From NCBI RefSeq assembly GCF_021130785.1, contig NW_025776804.1, positions 1-64,000 on the forward strand: DNA of 64,000 bases, given 5' to 3'. The position numbers were made by a program, and so were the translations under genes. This DNA is from Homalodisca vitripennis (Eukaryota; Arthropoda; Insecta; Hemiptera; Cicadellidae). Under the pieces are notes generated by a model. The model saw only the letters and a list, made by a program, of their open reading frames with translations. It ran no database searches and was not told the origin of the DNA. Below are positions 12,601-21,345 of this stretch, in pieces; the stretch's first letter is position 1; every line of letters starts with the position of its first letter.

Positions 12601-13594
12601 GATAAAACTGAATACGTTGTTCATTCGAGAAATTTGAAGTTCTATTTGGAACAAGGTATGATTTTGAAACATGTGAATAGAGTTATTGCATTCGATCAGA
12701 AGCCTTTTATGAAAGAATACATTGATTTTAACACAAACATGAGAACCAAAGCTACAAGCGACTTTGAAAAGGACTTTTATAAGCTGATGAACAACTCAGT
12801 TTTTGGAAAAATCTATGGAAAAATGTGAGAAACAGATGTGATATTAAGCTTGGAAATGAAGAATTTTCAATGAAACAAGCTAAGAAAACAAATTTCAAAT
12901 GCTTTTAACATCTTTGACGACAACTGTATAGCGAGTCACATGTACAAACAAAAGGTTAAATTTAACAAACCGATTTACATAGGATTTTCAGTTCTCGACC
13001 TCTCAAAATTGCTAATGTACGAGTTTTATTACAACAAATTAAAGAAGTTTGATCCAGATTTGAATCTGTGTTACATGGATACAGACAGTTATTTTCTAGA
13101 ATTGAAACGAGATCCTTTTAAAATTATTAAAGAAAATATAGATGACTTTGATACAAGTGATTATCCAAAAGATCACGAATGTTTCACTACTAAAAATAAG
13201 AAGGTAATAGGGAAATTCAAAGATGAGTTAAATAGCGAAGTTTTAGAAGAATTTTGTGGTTTAAGGTCTAAGATGTACTCGTACAAATATCTAGATAAAA
13301 AACCCAGTTAGGTGTAAAGGAATTAAGAATAAGAGAAGCGTTGTAAATAAAACAATAAATATCGAAAACTTGAAGAGATGTTTGTTCGAAGATAAAGAAG
13401 AATTTAGGGAGATGACAGTCATCAAAAGTTATAAACATGAGTTGTACACTGTTACCATAAACAAGCTGGCACTGAACGCTAAAGATGATAAGAGAATTGT
13501 CCTAGAAAATAAGATCGATACAGTACCGTATGGCTATGAAGCAAAATCTGATATATTAGATGAGTTAAATAAACTTGGAAACTTTGATATGTAA
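9638..13594 (+). CDS. polB: Protein-primed DNA polymerase B (multiple frame breaks)
   Basis: Family B DNA polymerase that replicates Polinton DNA using a terminal-protein primer. The gene is readable in consecutive open pieces: 9638-9979, 9963-10226, 10180-10746, 10634-10954, 10941-12356, 12343-12828, 12940-13311 and 13370-13594, each in a frame +1 to the previous, with extra shifts between 12805 and 12910. Total about 1300 residues, in the usual range. In order: C2H2 finger (CPFCKIEILRKNYDRHYNSK) and a SAP-like stretch; a Polinton-type N-terminal region (GSGWTFKSCKQLVLSL, SYIDLPKNI); a second finger (CRRCLSHF); an exonuclease start (VIYMDFESI); a zinc-binding insert (VRDHCHLTGKFRGAAHACC); the exonuclease DVLLLADIFENFR; polymerase motif A (YVDANNLYG), motif B (KLMNNSVFGK) and motif C (CYMDTDSYF). 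Key residues are intact. The start is ATG 9638 because of the motif that touches it. Confidence 0.93.
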
Positions 13595-13771
13595 ATGGAA
13601 GATGATTTGATTCACTGCCACAAGTGCAAAAAAAAAACGAAAAATATAGATTCTAAAATCGTTCAAACTCAAAACGGATTGTATAGAATTGCTGCAAAAT
13701 GTTCAAAATGTAAGACAAATAAGAGTAAATTTATAAAGAATCCAAATCCAAAACTGTTAAGCAAGAATTGA
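13595..13771 (+). CDS. Small zinc-ribbon protein
   Basis: 58 residues with two CxxC pairs (CHKC near residue 8 and CSKC near residue 40), the layout of small zinc-ribbon proteins often seen in Polintons. Its ATG follows the polymerase stop directly (TAA then ATGG), so stop and start form TAAATGG. Its role is unknown; DNA or RNA binding is the usual guess. The integrase reading starts near its end in another frame, so it could be the N-terminal part of a longer integrase if the local break is not real. A paralogue lies at 21343-21514. Confidence 0.65.
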   Translation: MEDDLIHCHKCKKKTKNIDSKIVQTQNGLYRIAAKCSKCKTNKSKFIKNPNPKLLSKN

Positions 13772-14607
13772 GGACTAAAGATGAGATAGAGATTGAAGCT
13801 AGAGAAATTCATGCACCGGTACGAAAGAAGTTTAAAAAGAGAAAAATTATAACTTTAGGAATTGACGATTTATGGGCAGCAGATTTAGTTATAATGTCTA
13901 ACTATTCAGATCAAAATGATGGATTTTAAGTATATGTTAAATGTTATTGATACTTTCTCAAAATATGCTTGGTCAAGAGCTATCAAAAGAAAAAACGGCA
14001 AGGATATTTCAAAAGCTTTCGAAGATATAGTAAAAGATGCCATAAGGATCAATCACAAACCTCCTAACCTACTTCATACAGATAAGGGTTTAGAGTTTAA
14101 AAATAAAGAATTTAACGATGTTTTGAGGAAATACAACATTAAGATTTTATCATACTGAAAACGAAGAGAAATCAAGTATTGTAGAGAGATATAACAGAAC
14201 TCAAAACGAAAGGATGAAAGTTATTTTTGAGATTAATAAAAACTTTAAATGGATCGATATTCTTCAAAAAATAGTCACAAATTACAATGATACGGTTCAC
14301 AGCACAATCAAAATGAAGCCTAAAGACGTAGATAAGGATGCAGAAAAGGAGTTATTAGAGACCGTTTTCAATTATGTTCCACCAGAAATTCACACAAAAA
14401 CTAAATTTAAAGTCAATGATCATGTAAGAATTGTTAGTAAAAAACAAACATTTTCGAACAAATATAAGAACAATTGGTCAAGAGAAATCTTTGTGATTTA
14501 TCAAATTAATAACACAGATCCTGTAAACTTATAGTATAAAAGATTTAAATAATGAAGAAATAACCGGAAAGTTTTATGAATATGAATTGAAGAAGTCAAA
14601 ACTGTAA
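13762..14607 (+). CDS. Retroviral-type (RVE) integrase, frame-broken
   Basis: DDE integrase that inserts Polinton DNA into the host genome. About 280 residues are readable in pieces to a stop at 14605-14607, with breaks near 13925, 14150 and 14520. Catalytic core: DDLWAADLVIM holds the first aspartate, the second is in LLHTDKGLEF (TDxG), and the glutamate is in SSIVERYNRT. A C-terminal SH3-like segment (FKVNDHVRIV) matches the chromodomain-side region of Polinton integrases. No ATG is obvious upstream of EIHAPVRKKFKKRK. The start is therefore lost or lies in the preceding zinc-ribbon frame. The family is certain; whether this copy is functional depends on whether the breaks are real. Confidence 0.92.
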
Positions 14608-14613
14608 TATAAA

Positions 14614-14630
14614 TTTTCTATATATAAATG
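14614..14630 (+). promoter_or_regulatory. Start-anchored motif, 14628 gene
   Basis: ttttctatatataaATG with G at +4: the same word as upstream of the polymerase with one extra TA step. Confidence 0.65.
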
Positions 14631-15011
14631 GCGCATCAAAAGAAATGTACAAAGTGCAAAGAATTTAAAGATTTAAATGAATTTTATAAAGATAAAAATA
14701 GGAAAGATGGAATGCATTATAATTGCAAAGATTGTGAAAGGGAATATCATAAAGAATTATATGATAAAATAGAAAAATTAACTTTGGAAGATAAAGAATG
14801 TCTTAAATGTAAAGAAACTAAAAAAATTTCAGAGTTTAATAGTGATCACTATAGTAGAGATAAGAAAGACTCATATTGTAAAGATTGTGTAAAGAAGAAT
14901 CACCATAGATTATATTATGAAGATACTCAATGTGAATGTGGAAGAACTATAAAATGGTTAAATAATTATCAAAAACATTTACAAACCAAATATCATAAGT
15001 TAAGAGTTTAA
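14628..15011 (+). CDS. Tandem zinc-finger protein
   Basis: 127 residues, intact. Two repeats of a CxxCKexKxxxEF...CKDC finger (CTKCKEF...CKDCERE at about residues 7-40; CLKCKETKKISEF...CKDCVKK at about 59-90) are followed by a third CxC...H-type finger (CECGRTIKW...HLQTKYHK). Fingers of this type accompany HNH nucleases in phages, but no HNH core is seen here. Highly charged and likely nucleic-acid binding. A diverged tandem copy lies 34 bp downstream, so the pair arose by duplication. The start follows the T-rich motif at 14614. Confidence 0.75.
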   Translation: MAHQKKCTKCKEFKDLNEFYKDKNRKDGMHYNCKDCEREYHKELYDKIEKLTLEDKECLKCKETKKISEFNSDHYSRDKKDSYCKDCVKKNHHRLYYEDTQCECGRTIKWLNNYQKHLQTKYHKLRV

Positions 15012-15030
15012 CATTTTCATCGTGTAATAA

Positions 15031-15047
15031 TTTTTTCTATATAAATG
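15031..15047 (+). promoter_or_regulatory. Start-anchored motif, 15045 gene
   Basis: ttttttctatataaATG with G at +4: six T, TCTA and TATAA touching the start. It is retained although the gene behind it is damaged. Confidence 0.65.
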
Positions 15048-15383
15048 GAGTCTCAAAAGAAATGTACAAAGTGTCAAGAAGAGAATAGAAAAGACTGTTA
15101 TTGTAAGGAATTATACGTTAAAATGAACAAATTAACTTTAGAAGAAAAAAATTGTTACTTTTTGTAAAGAAATTAAAAATATTTCTGAATTTAATAACTG
15201 GCAGTATAGTAAAGATAGAAAAGATGCTTTTTGCAAAGATTGTGCTAAAAAAATTTTCAGCGAAAGTTATAAAAACGAAATGCCTTGTGAATATGAAAAA
15301 AAAGATTTTACAATGGTTACCTAGTTATGCTAAAACATTTACAAACAAAATATAATAAATCGAGAGTTTTTAGTAAAATTTAG
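15045..15383 (+). pseudogene. Diverged tandem copy of the zinc-finger gene
   Basis: Starts like its neighbour (SQKKCTKCQEE against HQKKCTKCKEF) but lacks about 20 codons of the first finger. It then matches the second finger (FCKEI, ISEFNNW, CKDCAKK) and the C-terminal segment in shifted frames. Breaks near 15160, 15305 and 15340 are again of +1 type. The end overlaps the 3' end of the convergent BRO-like gene by about 14 bases. Without the breaks it would be a shorter paralogue; as given it is not translatable beyond about 40 residues. Confidence 0.7.
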
Positions 15384-16179
15384 AAACATTTTCATCGTGT
15401 AATTTAGATATTCTATAAATCAGTCGAGATTCTGCCATATTTGTAGTAAAATGATTTCCGTTGTATAAAATATTCAAAGATTCTTTCATTTGGTTATACA
15501 GATTGATAGAATTTGGTTCGTCATCAATGAACAAAATCTCTAATTCAGGATAATTTATTTTTAGATGTTTTAATCGGTTTGGTATTTCTCGTTTCTGAGC
15601 TCTGATAACGTAATAAGGATATTCCCACATGTGATTCTTCTTAATTAAATACAAAACATGGTGCTTTTTCTTATCAAAATTTTTACATATCATATCTCTC
15701 TTCATTAATTCCATTCGCAATTCTTGATTCTCTATTTTCAAGGATTTCATTTGACCTGAAATTTGTAACTGTTTTATTTCATCTTTTAACTGCTTATTTT
15801 CGTTTTTGAGTTTGTACTCACCATATTTTCTAATGGAAGGTAATACTTCTTTCGTAACCCAATTTTTAAACAATTTCGCTTCTGGTTTATGCGATCTCAA
15901 AATTAAAGAATAAAGTCCAGATTCATTAACGAAAACAGTGTTATTTTGGAAGTTTGAAGGTAAGCTATTTATAGCCCCCCTTATATTTAGATTAAAATAG
16001 AAGTTTTTATCATCTTCGTCAACGTTTATTCTGATCGTTTGCATAGTATTTTCATATTCTAGAATTTTTGCTACGTCTTTAGCCTTAAACCAGATCACAT
16101 TGTTTTCGTCAACAATCGTAAAGATATGTTTGTTATTGAATTTTAGTTGATTATTGAGTAGGTCTACAACTGACTCCAT
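15370..16179 (-). CDS. BRO-N domain protein
   Basis: 269 residues, intact, minus strand. Residues about 10-120 form a BRO-N domain (IWFKAKDVAKILEY near the start; VFVNESGLYSLILRS; AKLFKNWVTKEVLPSIRKYG), the DNA-binding domain shared by baculovirus repeated ORF proteins and relatives in ascoviruses, entomopoxviruses and phages. A lysine- and glutamate-rich coiled coil follows (about 120-165). The C-terminal 100 residues (HHVLYLIKKN, YPYYVIRAQ, LEILFIDDEPNS) resemble the C-terminal domain common in large-DNA-virus BRO proteins. The start carries the same motif as plus-strand genes. It is probably a regulatory or DNA-binding protein acquired from, or shared with, other insect DNA viruses. A decayed partial copy lies just upstream. 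Confidence 0.88.
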   Translation of the reverse strand: MESVVDLLNNQLKFNNKHIFTIVDENNVIWFKAKDVAKILEYENTMQTIRINVDEDDKNFYFNLNIRGAINSLPSNFQNNTVFVNESGLYSLILRSHKPEAKLFKNWVTKEVLPSIRKYGEYKLKNENKQLKDEIKQLQISGQMKSLKIENQELRMELMKRDMICKNFDKKKHHVLYLIKKNHMWEYPYYVIRAQKREIPNRLKHLKINYPELEILFIDDEPNSINLYNQMKESLNILYNGNHFTTNMAESRLIYRISKLHDENVSKFY

Positions 16180-16195
16180 TTAGATAGAAATAAAA
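16177..16195 (-). promoter_or_regulatory. Start-anchored motif, BRO-like gene
   Basis: Read on the minus strand: ttttatttctatctaaATG with G at +4. It shows that the motif follows gene orientation, not element orientation. Confidence 0.65.
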
Positions 16196-16217
16196 TTTAA
16201 CTAGTAATTTTTATTTC

Positions 16218-16360
16218 GAGAATAAAGTCCAGATTCATTGATAAAAACAGGGTCAGGATGAAGATTTTGAAAGGGTCTATGGCATAGACTCTTGTAATTT
16301 ATACATTCAAAAGTTGTTTTCTTGAAAATTTGAAGGTAAGAACGATTCGTTCCCCCCTTG
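16218..16360 (-). pseudogene. Decayed partial copy of the BRO-N gene
   Basis: Two words match the inside of the adjacent gene: gaataaagtccagattcatt (16219-16238, compare 15909-15928) and tttgaaggtaag followed by a run of C (16330-16357, compare 15952-15979). They are in the same order and orientation, with an unrelated or diverged stretch between. This is a remnant of a second BRO-like gene or a local duplication. Confidence 0.65.
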
Positions 16361-16412
16361 ATTCATCATTCTTTCGACAATCTTAAATATATTGTTGTTT
16401 TACTCTCATTAT

Positions 16413-17100
16413 TTAATAAATTTCCCTCTTGTCTTGAGCAGTTAAGACGATTTTTTGAATTCTTTTCATATTTTTTCTAATTGGAATATAATCGATTTCA
16501 TTCGGTTTTTCACTGATTTTTGATCCATAAGCAACATTTGGGAAAAAATGTGTACAAAATTTCAGATTCTTTGTGTAAATGTTCGGTATGATTTTCAAAA
16601 CTAGGTTCAACGAGATTACAGTGCACTTCAATTACATCAAACGGTCTAAATTTTGGCGTTTTATTTCCTAAATATACCTGATTTGGCTCAATAGTTTCTT
16701 GAACAAACCCTAACAATTCTACAATAATTGCTGAAAACATTATTCTTACTGGTGATTTTATTTGAATTTTATTAGAGAGATAATTTTTTTGCATTTCAAA
16801 CTTGTTTTCGTCAAAGTTTAAAGATTTATCTGATTGTTTGAATGTTTTCAGATAATTTTTAAGGGAATTTTTTATTTGATCGAAAGTATAATATCCTTTG
16901 TTTAAACCATAGTATTTTGTTATGTTCTTCTCACTAAATCCTATGCAATAAGGAGAACTTTCACTAATATTTCTTACAAAATTGTCAGAATAAAAACCGC
17001 TTAAACCGATAAAATAATTTGATTCTTCCTCTAAGTGTATAGGATGTTCCAAGTTTAAAACTAATTTAGAGCTTTCTGAAGTCAACTTGAACAGCTTCAT
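16413..17100 (-). CDS. Minor capsid (penton-like) protein, one frame break
   Basis: About 228 residues in two overlapping frames: 17100-16510 and 16631-16413. Single jelly-roll minor capsid protein forming the capsid vertices in polintoviruses. Visible family marks: the early ESNYFIGLSGFYSDN strand, YYTFDQIKNSLKNYL, the late FDVIEVHCNLVEPSFEN, and YTFFP passing into the second frame with AYGSKISEKPNEIDYIPIRK and IQKIVL at the C-terminus. The shift lies near 16540-16550 next to a run of T on the plus strand. Unlike most genes here, its start is not preceded by the T-rich motif; it shares a 41-bp divergent spacer with the ATPase gene. Confidence 0.83.
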
Positions 17101-17125
17101 TTTCGCAAGCGTTGCTTCAAGATGA

Positions 17126-17144
17126 AAAATCTTCTATTTAAATG
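17126..17144 (+). promoter_or_regulatory. Start-anchored motif, ATPase gene
   Basis: aaaatcttctatttaaATG with G at +4, inside the 41-bp spacer between divergent capsid and ATPase genes. Confidence 0.65.
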
Positions 17145-17815
17145 GAGAAATTTTTAAAGCAAAAAGATCAGATAAAACTTCAAACGTTTGAAGAAAATAA
17201 GAAAGATCAACCAATCAGATTGTTAATTGTTGGTTCAAGTGGATGTGGAAAAACAACTTTATTATTGAATTTTATCTACAATAGGTTGATTCCTTATTCC
17301 AATTTGTATGTTTTTAGTAAATCTTTAGAACAAGACGCCTATAAAAAATTACAAGAAAGATTTGAAAATATTGAGAAAAACTTAAACAAAAAAATATCAC
17401 ATTTTTTATAATGCTTCTGAGGACATAGTTCCGTTAAGCGAATGTAAACCCAATTCGTTAATCGTTTTTGATGATTGTATTTTGGAAAATCAGGACGTTA
17501 TTAAGGAATATTTCGTAATGTCTCGTCACAAAAATATCTCTTGTATCTATCTTTCTCAATGCTTTTCAAAGGTTGATAAACAAGTTATTAGAAATAATTT
17601 GAATATGTTGTGTGTTTTTTAAGCAAGACGATCACTATTCGAGAAAGATTTACAACAATTATGTGGGATCTGATATGAGTTTTAACCACTTTAATGAATT
17701 GTGTGATAAAATTTGGAAGGAAGACTGCGGATTTTTAACTATTAATCTAACTTTGAAGCCTAAAAATGGCAAATATTTGAATAAATTTTCCAATATAAAA
17801 CGTGTGATAATCTAG
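17142..17815 (+). CDS. A32-like genome-packaging ATPase, two frame breaks
   Basis: About 224 residues in three pieces (17142-17411, then to about 17622, then to 17815). FtsK/HerA-type ATPase that drives viral DNA into the capsid. Walker A is LIVGSSGCGKTTLLLN (residues about 28-43); Walker B is SLIVFDDCIL; MSRHKNISCIYLSQCF is the typical following strand with its sensor-like polar residue. Breaks near 17405 and 17620 lie in T runs and are both +1. Length and motif order match polintovirus ATPases. It lies beside the minor capsid gene, the usual morphogenesis neighbourhood. Confidence 0.92.
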
Positions 17816-17823
17816 TTGTTTTC

Positions 17824-18112
17824 ATGATTTTACGTTCACGTTTACGTTTCGTGTTCTCGTTTTTACGTTCCACGTTCACGTTCCACGTTCACGTTCATGT
17901 TTCACGTTCATGTTTCACGTTCATGTTTCTCGTTTTTACGTTCCACGTTCACGTTCATGTTTCACGTTCATGTTTCACGTTCATGTTTCACGTTCGTGTT
18001 TTACGTTTCACGTTCATGTTTCACGTTCGTGTTTCACGTTCCACGTTCACGTTTTACGTTCCGTGTTCACGTTTCGTGTTCACGTTTCCACGTTCCACGT
18101 TTACGTTTCAAA
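17824..18112. repeat. Pyrimidine-rich minisatellite in the Polinton
   Basis: About 290 bp built from 12-13-bp variants of cacgttcatgttt and ttcacgttccacg. The plus strand is almost free of runs of A and is strongly C/T biased, so three plus frames stay open by composition alone. It fills the space between the ATPase stop and the next gene exactly, ending at the T-rich start motif. The sites acgtt and its complement recur in each unit. Confidence 0.9.
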
Positions 18113-18113
18113 A

Positions 18114-18130
18114 TTTTTCCTAAATAAATG
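18114..18130 (+). promoter_or_regulatory. Start-anchored motif, phospholipase gene
   Basis: tttttcctaaataaATG with G at +4. Variant with CCTA in place of TCTA, directly after the minisatellite. Confidence 0.6.
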
Positions 18131-19435
18131 GCGAACGTAACTTCAGAAGAAGCAAAAAAACTTGATCAAATAGAAAAGAAATTAATCAAAGAATTTAAAG
18201 AACAGATTCGAATTGATGAAGAAGAACAAGAAACTTATTCAAAAAATTAATCAACCTGTAACTTCTGCAATAAAAAATGTTGAGGGCAAATTGAAAATGT
18301 TTTAAGCGATAATCAAAATTTGATGAATTTGGTTCCAGTTGTACGACAATTTGCTGATATTTCGATACCAGAATCTGAGTTTGAATTGCCAAAATTACCA
18401 TCTTCAACACCATTTAGACCTCGAATCATTGAAGACTCTACCATAGTTGAACCAATAAGTCCTGGAACAACGGATATAATAATTGGTGAAATTGGTAAAA
18501 AATTTCTTCCTAGAGCAAAGGATGATAAATTTGGTTTGTATTGGGACAGAAAAAAGAAAAGTTTTATGATTGGAAATTTGCCCGTGAATTTTGAGCATAA
18601 TGATATCATTATTAATGAAAAAACATATGAAGGAACTCAAGGTTTATGGAGATTATTAACAGGCACTGATGTTCCAAAAGACGGTTTATATTCTGAAGAA
18701 GACTTGAAAAAGTATACTGAAATTTTATGGAAATCTGATTCAATTTACAAAAATAATGATCCATCAACTAAGAAACCAAAGTCAAGTAAAGGTAAAAAAT
18801 ATCTCAATTTGATTAAACCAATTTGGGAAAAAAGAATCGAAGGATCAGGTGTGAGAAAATACAGTGATAATAAGATTGAGTACAGATATATCGACGATTT
18901 GACAAAACTCGATGGAATTATTAATTATATTTATGCTCAAGAAAAGGCTGGAAACAACAATTTTTTGAACGAAAAGAAAGCGATTAAAGATTTTATTTCG
19001 AACAAACTTGATGAAATGATTGAAAAACCTGATGGAATTAAATATTTAAAACGAGTTTTGCCGGCAATAAGTTCATCTATGATTGAGGGTAGTGGACTTT
19101 TGAATGATTTTATCAACAATTTACCTTTTGAATTACACGTACCAACTTATCAGTATCTGGGGCCTGGCACAAAACTCGAAAAAAGACTAAAAAGAGGAGA
19201 TCCTGGTATAAATAAATTAGATGAAGCTGCTATGGAACACGATATTTTTTATGCAAAACATAGAGACACAAATTCCAGACATATCGCAGATAAAGTTTTG
19301 CAAGATAAGGCAATGGATAGATTTTTATCAAAAGATGCTAGTTTAGGTGAAAGATTTGTTGCGCTTCCAACAGCTGGAGCAATGTTTTTGAAGAGAAAAC
19401 TAGGAATGGGAATCGAAGAGAACTTGAAATTTTAA
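18128..19435 (+). CDS. Virion protein with parvovirus-like phospholipase A2 domain
   Basis: About 435 residues. The open part 18320-19435 (371 codons) is preceded by an N-terminal coiled-coil part starting at ATG 18128, joined through breaks near 18232 and 18290. A middle domain (FGLYWDRKKKSFMIGN, GTQGLWRLLTG, PKSSKGKKY) occurs in arthropod Polinton proteins. The C-terminal domain carries YLGPGTKLEKRLKRG (calcium-loop-like) and LDEAAMEHDIFYAKH with the catalytic His-Asp pair, as in the secreted-type phospholipase domain of parvovirus VP1. There it serves membrane passage during entry; the same role here is inference. Two IEGSG sites (18836-18850, 19082-19096) fit the adenain consensus and would release the phospholipase domain. 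Confidence 0.82.
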
Positions 19436-19446
19436 CTATATAAATG
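19431..19446 (+). promoter_or_regulatory. Start-anchored motif, core-like gene
   Basis: tttaactatataaATG with G at +4; overlaps the end of the upstream gene by a few bases. Confidence 0.55.
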
Positions 19447-19895
19447 GAGGTGAACGTAAACTTCAGCAAAAATCAGAAAGAAAAAATAAAATCCGCTTTT
19501 AAGAAGAAAATACCCGTTAGTATTCAATTTAAAATAGATCAACTAAAAAATGGCGAAGATAAGATATTTTTAACAAATAGACAATACAATAAACTCGAAA
19601 AAACATAAGAAAAACAATAAAGGAACCAGAATAGAATTTTCTTATAATCAGTTGAAAAGAACTTAAAAATGGTGGACTTTTGAAAGATTTATTAGATTTT
19701 GGAGAAAATATTCCAGTTGTTAAAAATGTTGTTCCTTATGTTCGTAAAGCTGCTCCAATCGTTAAAAAAGATGTGATTCCTATTGTTCGAAACATTTTAA
19801 ATTGGTTAGATAAAGAGTTGGAAGATGTTACAGGATCTGGATTAGATGAAAAAACTTTGAATTACGTGAAATCAAACATCGGAAAAAAAATTTGA
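19444..19895 (+). CDS. Basic core-like virion protein, frame-broken
   Basis: About 150 residues to the stop at 19895, with breaks near 19607 and 19667. The N-terminus is lysine-rich (NFSKNQKEKIKSAFKKK) and has a SIQFKIDQL, KIFLTNRQYNKL, RIEFSYNQLKRT pattern typical of a small basic protein in many Polintons and adintoviruses. A hydrophobic stretch follows (FGENIPVVKNVVPYVRKAAP) and then DVTGSGLDEK, whose VTGSG (19827-19841) resembles an adenain cleavage site. The next reading frame, carrying the protease, has no ATG close by, so core and protease may be one polyprotein cut at that site. Assignment to a core or pX-like role is inference from composition and position. Confidence 0.65.
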
Positions 19896-20310
19896 ACCCT
19901 TAACATTCGGGGAATTGGAAGAAATCTGCAAAAATATTAAACATTTTAGAGGAATCTTCATGAGAGATACATTACCTGAAAAAGTTAAGAAATTTGAATG
20001 TGGAATTGTGAATTTAGACTCGATTATGGGAAGTGGAACGCATTGGGTTTGTTATTATAAGAATGATAAGAATGTCTGTTATTTTGATTCGTATGGAAGA
20101 ATTGAGGACAAACCACCTATAGAATTGATTAAATATTTGAAAAAATCAAGCGTCTACTACAATGATTCTCAGATTCAAGACTATAAAGATCCCCCAATTT
20201 GTGGTCATTTATGTGTTTTTGTTTTGAATGAACTGAGTAATGGTAAAGATTTTAAAGAAGTTGTCAACAAATTATTGCTTAATAAATATGGATTCACAAA
20301 ATATTTTTGA
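19885..20310 (+). CDS. Adenovirus-type (adenain) cysteine protease
   Basis: Maturation protease of the adenain/Ulp1 clan. The domain runs from about 19900 to 20310 (about 130 residues). Catalytic histidine in GSGTHWVCYY, acidic partner in VCYFDSYGR, oxyanion glutamine in DSQIQDYKD and nucleophile cysteine in PPICGHLCVFV: the order and spacing seen in adenain. A good ATG is absent before 19960; the region joins the preceding core-like frame through a +1 shift in an eight-A run near 19890, so it may be translated as a fusion. The 3' end overlaps the next gene by 23 bases. Probable substrates are the (I/V)xGSG sites in the neighbouring proteins. Confidence 0.92.
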   Translation, partial: KKFEPLTFGELEEICKNIKHFRGIFMRDTLPEKVKKFECGIVNLDSIMGSGTHWVCYYKNDKNVCYFDSYGRIEDKPPIELIKYLKKSSVYYNDSQIQDYKDPPICGHLCVFVLNELSNGKDFKEVVNKLLLNKYGFTKYF

Positions 20311-21328
20311 CGTATTTGGAACACAAATTATTCAAAATGTAGATAATAGTTTGAATTTTGATAGTTTGAGAAATGAGTTTGATAACAAGTTAGAAAATGT
20401 ATTACAAAACCTTCCAGATTCAGATATGTTTGCTGTCGAGATTGAAGATTTTAAAGTAGAATATGATAACAAACTTGCAAATTTCATGAGTTCAAATGAA
20501 GTTGCTGATAAAATAAAAACATTGGAAAAAGAAGTTGATGATGGTGTAAAAAAATTATTTACCAATTTAATGTCTCATATCGAAAAAGCTGATGAAATTA
20601 CTGAAGCGATCAAAGTTGAAAAGAATTATGTTAGTTTGGCTAATAAGAAAAGAATTGTCGGTGTTCGACCTGGTATTGACAAACATGATGTTGTTGTTAA
20701 AGAACAAATTTTAAAACCTCTAAAATTATCAGAAAACATCGATATTGTTGATTTACATGATCCGAATGTTAAAAATGCCTTAGATTTTAAAGGAAAAAGA
20801 ATTAGCAGTGTTAGTAAAGGAATTAATCCATTTGATGTTGTTGTAATGATTCAATTAGAAGATCATATTAAAATGTTTAATGAACTAAACAAAAATTACG
20901 AGAATCATAAACAGCATGTTAAAGATTTTACAAACAGAAGTCTATGACAAGTTAGAAGCCAGAAATAGAAGATCAGTAGACGATGTTGGTGAATTACTTG
21001 ATAAAGTAAATAAACTAGAAGAAAACTTTAATACATATAAAAATAGTGTTAATGTATTAGTTGTTGAAGTAATTAACAAAATTCTGGAAGATTTTGATAC
21101 ACATTTCAATGAGAAAATAAACTTTTTTGAAGATTTTGGTACACGTTTAAATGAGCAAAATAACACATAATAATGAATTACTTAAAAGTATAGATGATCG
21201 ATACTCTTTATATCTCGATAAAGTAAATAAACTAGAAGAAAAACTTTAATACATTTAAAGAAGATGTTAATAAAACTTTTGAAAATATTGATAACAGATT
21301 TAATGGAGTAGGCGGCTATGATGACTAA
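20288..21328 (+). CDS. Coiled-coil fibre-like protein, frame-broken
   Basis: About 345 residues: open from ATG 20288 to 20947, then in shifted frames to TAA 21326-21328, with +1 breaks near 20935, 21165 and 21240. Heptad-like coiled coil covers much of residues 15-110 and the last third. The middle has two related modules (KRIVGVRPGIDKHDVVVKEQ and KRISSVSKGINPFDVVVMIQ) reminiscent of the short repeats in phage tail and receptor-binding fibres. The C-terminal part has two copies of a DKVNKLEENFNT unit. It ends in GVGGYDD. Position between protease and capsid genes suggests a surface fibre; no homologue is recognised. Confidence 0.6.
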
Positions 21329-21345
21329 TTTTCCTTATATAAATG
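21329..21345 (+). promoter_or_regulatory. Start-anchored motif, second zinc-ribbon gene
   Basis: attttccttatataaATG with G at +4, starting directly after the fibre stop codon. Confidence 0.6.

Noticed and set aside
9960..14530. Programmed +1 frameshifting at stop codons, as in Euplotes, to explain the broken frames
   Set aside because: At several breaks the conserved motif lies before the stop that ends the upstream frame (for example polymerase motif A near 12345), and between 12805 and 12910 more than one shift is needed without a stop at each. Shifts coupled to the stop codon do not fit.
17824..18140. Overlapping open frames of 76-99 codons
   Set aside because: They stay open in three frames only because the minisatellite lacks purines and stop triplets; the residues are a monotonous F, H, V, R, S mix.
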